From contig NW_005434626.1 of NCBI RefSeq assembly GCF_000315625.1, forward strand, positions 136,620-200,619: a stretch of 64,000 nt of DNA, given 5' to 3'. The translations under genes and the position numbers were made by a program. The stretch's first letter is position 1; every line of letters starts with the position of its first letter. Source of the stretch: Guillardia theta CCMP2712 (lineage: Eukaryota > Cryptophyceae > Pyrenomonadales > Geminigeraceae). The notes under the pieces are model-generated. The model was not told where the DNA came from and searched no databases. It was given only the letters and a program-made list of their open reading frames with translations. Positions 58,685 to 64,000 of the stretch are shown in pieces.

Positions 58685-59514
58685 CAGCCAGACTTTGACT
58701 TCAGTTGCTGATGGCAAAACAACAAGGACTGTATGAGTAAAATGATCGTGAACATGTGTGAATATATAGTGAGGTGCTCACACAAAAACACTGAAGGAAG
58801 ATTGCTGCGTTGAGAATAAGACGACAAGGAGCGTGGAAAGACGAAGCAAACCCATCTCAGACAACATAGTATCTTCAACTTCAGAAAAGATGGAATTGGA
58901 TCCCTCACATATTTCGCATGAAGTATTCATGCATCCAACCTATGACAGCTGTGATGGATGGGGACGAACAGCAAAAAATCTAATATCAACGCCAAAAAGA
59001 ATGGAAGATAGCAGGCCGAGGTTGGATTATGACAGAAAGTTGTTGGAAAACCAATTAAGATAGTGTAGTTCGAAAAGATCACGAGAAGAGGAGGCAGTGG
59101 AGTAGGTGGAATCCGGGCAATATCAACTATTTTGTCTGAAGACGTGATGAAAGATGATGTAGANNNNNNNNNNNNNNNNNNNNNNNNNNNNNNNNNNNNN
59201 NNNNNNNNNNNNNNNNNNNNNNNNNNNNNNNNNNNNNNNNNNNNNNNNNNNNNNNNNNNNNNNAGTACATATCATTCTGCAATACAGGGGTACTCGCAAG
59301 TTAAGTACCCCCTGTATTCCAGATAGCTTTCAAATTTAAGTGGGTGGATGGGTGGGTGGGTATTTGGATATGTGGGTGGGTGGGTGGGTGTAGCCTTGTA
59401 AAGTAGGCCGAAAGCAGCGTGGGCCGAAAGGGCGGTCAAATGTGCTGTATGAGGGTACGCGAGGTCTGAGAGGGGATGAGGGATGCAAAGTGGGGCCTTT
59501 GTATGACCGGCGCA
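58685..59514. other. Divergent intergenic region containing a gap
   Basis: About 480 bp of AT-rich DNA with no supported gene, then the gap, then an inverted repeat ATACAGGGGTAC...GTACCCCCTGTAT at about 59282-59318, then GTGGGTGGATGGGTGGGTGG and a second GTGGGTGGGTGGGTG run (59340-59390), upstream of the cytochrome P450 start. The G runs again lie within about 150-200 bp of a start codon. Confidence 0.45.
59164..59263. other. Scaffold gap (100 N)
   Basis: Exactly 100 N, a gap of unknown true size in the divergent region between the large unknown gene and the P450 gene. Confidence 0.99.
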
Positions 59515-61295
59515 ATGCAGCGACTGGTGGTATGGTTAGCGCTGATTGCGGAGACGATGGGCTTCATGATGGGGGGGACGGGAGGAGGAGGAGGAGGGAA
59601 TTTCAGGTCGAAGAATGCGGCATCTGCCCGAAGGTACGGAGCGAGCATGTTTGGAGCTTCATTTCTCTTCTTGATTTGTCGTGATGTTAGCAAACTTAAA
59701 TGCTTTCACTGCTTCCAACCAACGAATAGCATCAAATTTGCAAGGAAATGCGTCAGTGTTGAGATGAAATCAGAGGCTGCGGAGAAAGAGAAAGTTCCTC
59801 TCCCTCAACCTGTCCCTGGTTCACGATCTTGACACCACTGTTTCCATCGGCTTGTGACGTTTCGGCAGGATTCTTTCCTCTCTGGGAACAGAATGTTCTC
59901 CAGACTCTTGGGTTGCTCAATCCCGATGACGCCAAAGTTGCAAATCTCCCATTTCTTGCGCAAGCCATCGCAGACAGGCCCAAGGACTACCTGCAGCAAC
60001 TCTTAAATTACTCGCTCAAGTACGGGGGGATTTTCAAGGTGAGAACGGTTTTGAGATGGAGAGGCTGAGCATAGCTACAAGGTCTGCCTACTTCCGAAGG
60101 CTTTCCTTATCGTCTCCGATCCAACTGTCGTCCGGCACATTCTTTCAGAGAAGTTGGATCTCAGAGCACGGAGAACCTCTATTGATGCTCTTGTGCAGTG
60201 CCCTCAAGTACGACAAAGGGATCTTGGCTGACATCTTGGAGGTAGGGAGCAAGTCGCTCCCTTCTTGCTCACCGCTGTCCTCACTGTCACTTTGTGCTGC
60301 AGCCAATCATGGGGAAGGGGCTGATCCCAGCCGATCTGCCCACCTGGCAGCCGAGGAGACGAGCGGTGGTTCCAGGGTTCCACAGCTCGTGGTTGCAGAG
60401 CATGGTGTGTAGCTCGAGTTGTGCTCGCCATGCTCACCAGTAGATGGCAGTGGGGCTCTTCTCTCGGTGCTCTGACAGGATGGTAGGAGCTCTGAAGGAG
60501 AGCATGCAGAGAGGTATGGGGCCGATGAGTTCTTGCTGGAGAACTCAAGAGCGAGCAGGAGAGGAGGTAGATCTCGAGAGCATGTACAGCAGCGTCGCAC
60601 TGGATATCATCGGAGAAGCAGTCTTCAACTTCAAGTTCCTCTCTGTGCAGCGGAAAAGCCCTGTGATCGACGCGGTCTACAACCTGATGCAAGAAGCGGA
60701 GCACAGATCTTTTTTCCTCCTTCCGTACTGGAAGGTCCGCAGGCTGAACGCGCGAGTCTTCTGCTCATGATCCGAGCAGGTTCCTGTGCTGGGGTTCCGG
60801 TTCCTCGGCCTGGGCCCGCTGGTTGAGAGGCAGCAGAGGTTTGAGCAGGACATCGAGTTGATCAACGACTGCCTGGACGAGCTGATCAAAGAGGCGCTAC
60901 TGACCCGGTCCGAGGAAGACATCGAAACCCTGCAGAAGCGCGACTATGATGCTGTTGCCTCCCTCCTCCTGGCTAGACTTGTCCGCTGACATGTGCTCCA
61001 CAGCTCGAGAACCCTTCCCTTCTCCGCTTCCTCGTCGACATGCGAGGAGCCGATGCGACTGAGAGGTTGAGGGAGGGGGCGAGCGGGCGCTGGCTGATAC
61101 AAGGAGCAGGCAACTGCGAGATGATCTTATGACGATGATGATAGCGGGGCATGAGACGACGGCTGCACTGTTGACTTGGACGACCTTCTGCCTCCTGACC
61201 AACCCGGAGGAGATGAAGAAGGTGCATCAGGAGATCGAGGATGTGCTGGGGGGGAGGAGAGCAACTTATGAAGACATTTTAAAGATGGAGAAGGT

Positions 61296-61338
<43 letters not shown>

Positions 61339-61345
61339 TCACTTG

Positions 61346-61401
<56 letters not shown>

Positions 61402-62689
61402 CCTGCTCCTTCTCCTCCTCCTCCTCCTCCTCCTCCTCCTCCTCCTCCCTGCTGTTTTCCTACCTTATCCTTGTGGCGCAGACTCGTCTCGCTCTCGCAG
61501 AAGCCCTCAGGCTCTACCCCCAGCCCCCCATTCTCATCCGCCGAGCGCTGGATGACGATGTTCTCCCACTTGCCTGGGGTAACGAGAAGCAGGTCAGAAG
61601 GCTAGTCCTCATCCTCATCCTCATCCTCATCCTCATCCTCATCCTCATCCTCATCCTCATCCTCGTCCCCGTCCCCGTCCTTGTCTTCATCCCCGTTCTC
61701 TCCCCCAACTCCTGGAGTGCAGGTGAAAGTCTTCCGGGGGACCGACATCTTCATGCTGGTCAAGAGCTCATGACTAACGTGCGGGGCAGCAGCTGACGGG
61801 CTTCAGGTTTGGAACCTCCATCGCTCTCCCGTGCTGTGGGGAGACGACGCCGATGCCTTCCGACCTGATCGGTGGTTGTCCTCGCGGAGCAACCCAGACG
61901 TTCCCGGTGAGGAGAGGAAGAGGAAGAGAAGGAGGAGAGGAAGAGGAAGAGAAGGGGGAGAGGATAGGAAAGGGAGAGGAGGGAGAGGGGAGGAGGGGAG
62001 GTGTGGGAAGGAGGAAGGGCAGAGGGCGGGCAGCTAGTGCGATGGTTGTGACATTCTGTGAAGGATGGGAAGGATACAAGCCGAACATGAAGAATCTTTA
62101 CCCCAACGAGGTCTCGTCAGGTGCCGGTTGCTCCTGTTCTCCTCCCTCCTCACCTCCGAGCGCCAGACTTTGCCTTCTGCCCCTTCGGTGCTGGCCCCCG
62201 CAAGTGCATCGGCGATCAAGTGGGTAGTTGTAGTGGTCACCGGGTAGCTGGTTGAAGTAGAGAAGGAGGAGGGAAGGAGAGGAGGGAAGGAGGGGAGGGG
62301 AGGAGAGGAGGGGAGGGGAGGAGAGGAGGGGAGGGGAGGAGGAGTGTTGTTGTTGATGTCTTGGCTTCAGTTCGCGTTCCTCGAGTCAGTTGTGATCTTG
62401 TCGAGAGTGCTGCAAGAGTTCGACATCCAACTTGCTACCTCACCCGAAGAGGTCTTCTCCTTCCTTCTCCTTCCTGTCCCCGCCCCCCTCCCCCCCCCCA
62501 TCCTTTCTTATTTCCTCCGCTCCCAACTCTCCTCTCACTCTCCTCTTCCCCTTCTTGCTCATCCTCGTCGGATCCTCGAACTCATGGACTGCTGGAGTTC
62601 AGGTGGGCATGACGACGGGTGCGACCATTCACACGGAGAAAGGGTTGAAAGTCTCCCTGCGCGCGAGGAAGAACGTGCCTGCAGCTTGA
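59515..62689 (+). CDS. CYP97: CYP97-type cytochrome P450, carotenoid ring hydroxylase
   Basis: Heme monooxygenase hydroxylating carotenoid rings in the plastid (family knowledge, xanthophyll synthesis). The start [16 protein letters not shown] is a signal peptide; the next residues FMMGG put Phe at the likely cleavage site, as in cryptophyte bipartite plastid signals. An in-frame upstream ATG at 59476 is less likely. Exons show [99 protein letters not shown] (I-helix AGHETT), [20 protein letters not shown] (ExxR as EALR), [32 protein letters not shown] (heme Cys) and [17 protein letters not shown]. These are diagnostic for CYP97. The stop is at 62689. Introns hold (CTCCTG)n and (CTCATC)n arrays. 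It is convergent with the PLAT gene 95 bp away. Confidence 0.92.
61295..61450. repeat. (CTCCTG)n then (CTC)n array in a P450 intron
   Basis: About 100 bp of GCTCCT hexamers, briefly interrupted by TTCACTTGCTG, grade into CTC triplets just upstream of the exon starting with the ExxR helix. Confidence 0.95.
61604..61690. repeat. (CTCATC)n array in a P450 intron
   Basis: About eleven CTCATC units followed by GTCCCC units, in the intron before the exon [12 protein letters not shown]. Confidence 0.95.
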
Positions 62690-62783
62690 CGAGACTGAAG
62701 GCGATCGAAGGAAGCAGAGGAGGGAGGAGGGAGGAAGAGGAAGACGAGGATGAGGAGGACTACAGTTAAAGACATGTACATTC

Positions 62784-64000
62784 TCATCTCTTGACTGGGA
62801 TCTCTGCCCTGGTCTTTCTGCTTCCTTCTGTCGCACTCAGCCAGTCGTTGTAAGGGAAGAGGAATTCTCTTCCCGCCGAGTCGATGATCGTGACCTGCAA
62901 GAGCTGGTGAGCTGCGACCGACGGCTGAGGACAAGTGGAGGAGGCGATGCGCGAGCTAAAGGGACAGGAGAAGGAGAACGAGAGGAGGAGGGGGGGGCAG
63001 GAGGAGGGGGAGGAGCAGGAAGGGAGGAGGAGCAGGAAGAGCAGGAGATGGGGGCTGGGGGAAGGAGATCGCCACCTTCTCCAGGAACCAGTTCGGATCA
63101 CTTCCTCGCGCGTCATGCCAGATGGACAGGAGGAGCGGATCGCCCAGGTGCCACTCGGGGATGAGAAACTCGTCGGTCGCTCCTCGTCGGAAGAGGCTGC
63201 CGTGACTCACCACGCAGGAGGAGAGGCGATGCGTTGCTGAGGCCCTCGCGCTTCCCTGCTGGACAGTGAGGGAGGGGAGGAGAGCAGGTTGAAGACGGAG
63301 GAAGAGACGGCGGAAGGAAGAAGGGACGAAGGAGCAAGCATGGCGGGGAGGAAGGGGTGAAGAAAGCGAAGGAGTGGAGGGAGGGGAGGAGGGAGGGGAG
63401 GAGGATTTGTATACCTTGATTCGGATCATGACTTCACAGTCTGTCCCAGCATACGGCTTGTTTCCTGTCTTCACCTTGACCTTGTAACTTGTCCTCGCAA
63501 CGAGCTGCATGCCCCGCTCCTCCCCACCCCGGCTCGAGTGGTTATACAGGACCGTCGTGCGAGGAGCAGACAGCGGGCGGCGCATAACCCTCAGGTTGAG
63601 ATTCTCCTCCTCGTACCTGACCGTCTCGTCGTCTTCGTGCAGCGACTCTTGCACGTGCACGACGCGCATGGCGCTGGAAGGCCTCAACTTCTGACCCTCG
63701 GGGATCAGATCCATCTTCAGCGTCCCCTTGTCGGGGTCAAAGCACTTGTTGCAGGGGAACGTCCAACTTTGCGGGGTCGAGCTGGCCGGCGAAGTCTTGC
63801 TGACCTTCAACTGGGCGAGGTGCCACGTGGACCCCTGGTCACTCAAGTTCTGACCGTCGGTCCACACGCAGACCTTGTTGAGGAGCCCGATGTCGGGCAG
63901 GAAGAGCGTGAAGAGGTCGCTCTGCCCCCTCAGGAAGAGGCGGGTGGTGTGAACGGCGTGAGAGGAGAGGCGGATGGAGATGGTGTTCTTCTTGGAGCCG
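62784..64000 (-). CDS. Tandem PLAT/LH2-domain protein, 5' partial
   Basis: Minus strand, continuing past the window end; the stop is at 62784. Reading from the edge: ISIRLSSHAVHTTRLFLRGQ, LPDIGLLNKVCVWTDGQN, WHLAQLKVSK and SWTFPCNKCF form the end of one PLAT domain. After a linker, SYKVKVKTGNKPYAGTDCEV begins a second PLAT domain; the next exon gives LFRRGATDEFLIPEWHLGDP with SIWHDARGSDPNWFLEKVAI, and the last exon VTIIDSAGREFLFPYNDWL completes it, with a short basic tail EIPVKR. PLAT domains bind membranes or proteins; strings of them without an enzyme domain occur in LOXHD1-like proteins. Whether more domains precede these lies outside the window. Confidence 0.8.

Noticed and set aside
58833-59063. 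Plus-strand 76-codon frame before the gap
   Set aside because: No initiation context, domain or splice support, and it ends just before a gap; chance open reading is likely.

Overview
The window is nuclear DNA of a eukaryotic protist, most likely a photosynthetic one with a secondary plastid; a cryptophyte such as Guillardia theta fits best, but this is inference. Grounds seen in the sequence: densely spaced genes split by many short GT-AG introns (often 40-120 nt, down to about 38), spliceosomal, TM9 and voltage-sensor proteins, and a CYP97-type carotenoid hydroxylase whose N-terminus is a signal peptide ending just before a phenylalanine, the usual cryptophyte plastid-targeting layout. Two runs of exactly 100 N (29836-29935, 59164-59263) are scaffold gaps. 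Layout: 1-4740 is a nest of repeats: two long copies and several fragments of an element with about 50-bp inverted ends, plus very short solo insertions of its tip. From about 5.3 kb the window is gene-dense and strands mostly alternate, giving convergent 3' ends 95-360 bp apart and divergent 5' ends. In order: tandem-PTEN voltage-sensing phosphatase (+), WW/degenerate-kinesin protein (-), secreted unknown (+), four-cluster Zn2Cys6 protein (+), short-chain dehydrogenase (-), small unknown (+), SET/MYND methyltransferase (-), NOP16 (+), small myristoylated protein (+), coiled-coil unknown (-, next to a gap), TPR-DNAJC8 fusion (-), bacterial-type DNA polymerase III alpha (+), coiled-coil unknown (-), PRP5/DDX46 helicase (+), unknown (-), TM9SF (+), permuted membrane aspartic protease (-), large unknown (-), CYP97 (+), tandem-PLAT protein (-, cut by the window edge). 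Intergenic DNA is patterned: several 5' flanks contain a GC-rich island with GGCCCGG and GTGAC words, an AT-rich patch, and runs of GGGGTGGGG/CCCCACCCC-type sequence near the start codon. Introns often carry long (CTCCTG)n, (CTC)n or related microsatellites. Functionally the genes are not an operon or pathway; nuclear RNA/ribosome functions (PRP5, DNAJC8-like, NOP16), membrane/voltage signalling, plastid carotenoid metabolism and possible ciliary proteins are mixed. The most unusual items are the PHP-less DnaE polymerase with an ExoX-like C-terminal motif and a PCNA-box-like motif, the aspartic protease whose DSG motif precedes its DTG motif, the CBS-VSD-PTEN-C2-PTEN-C2 protein, the TPR-DNAJC8 fusion, the WW-pseudokinesin and the four-cluster Zn2Cys6 protein. 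Exon boundaries were placed by eye from GT/AG sites and reading-frame continuity and are approximate.
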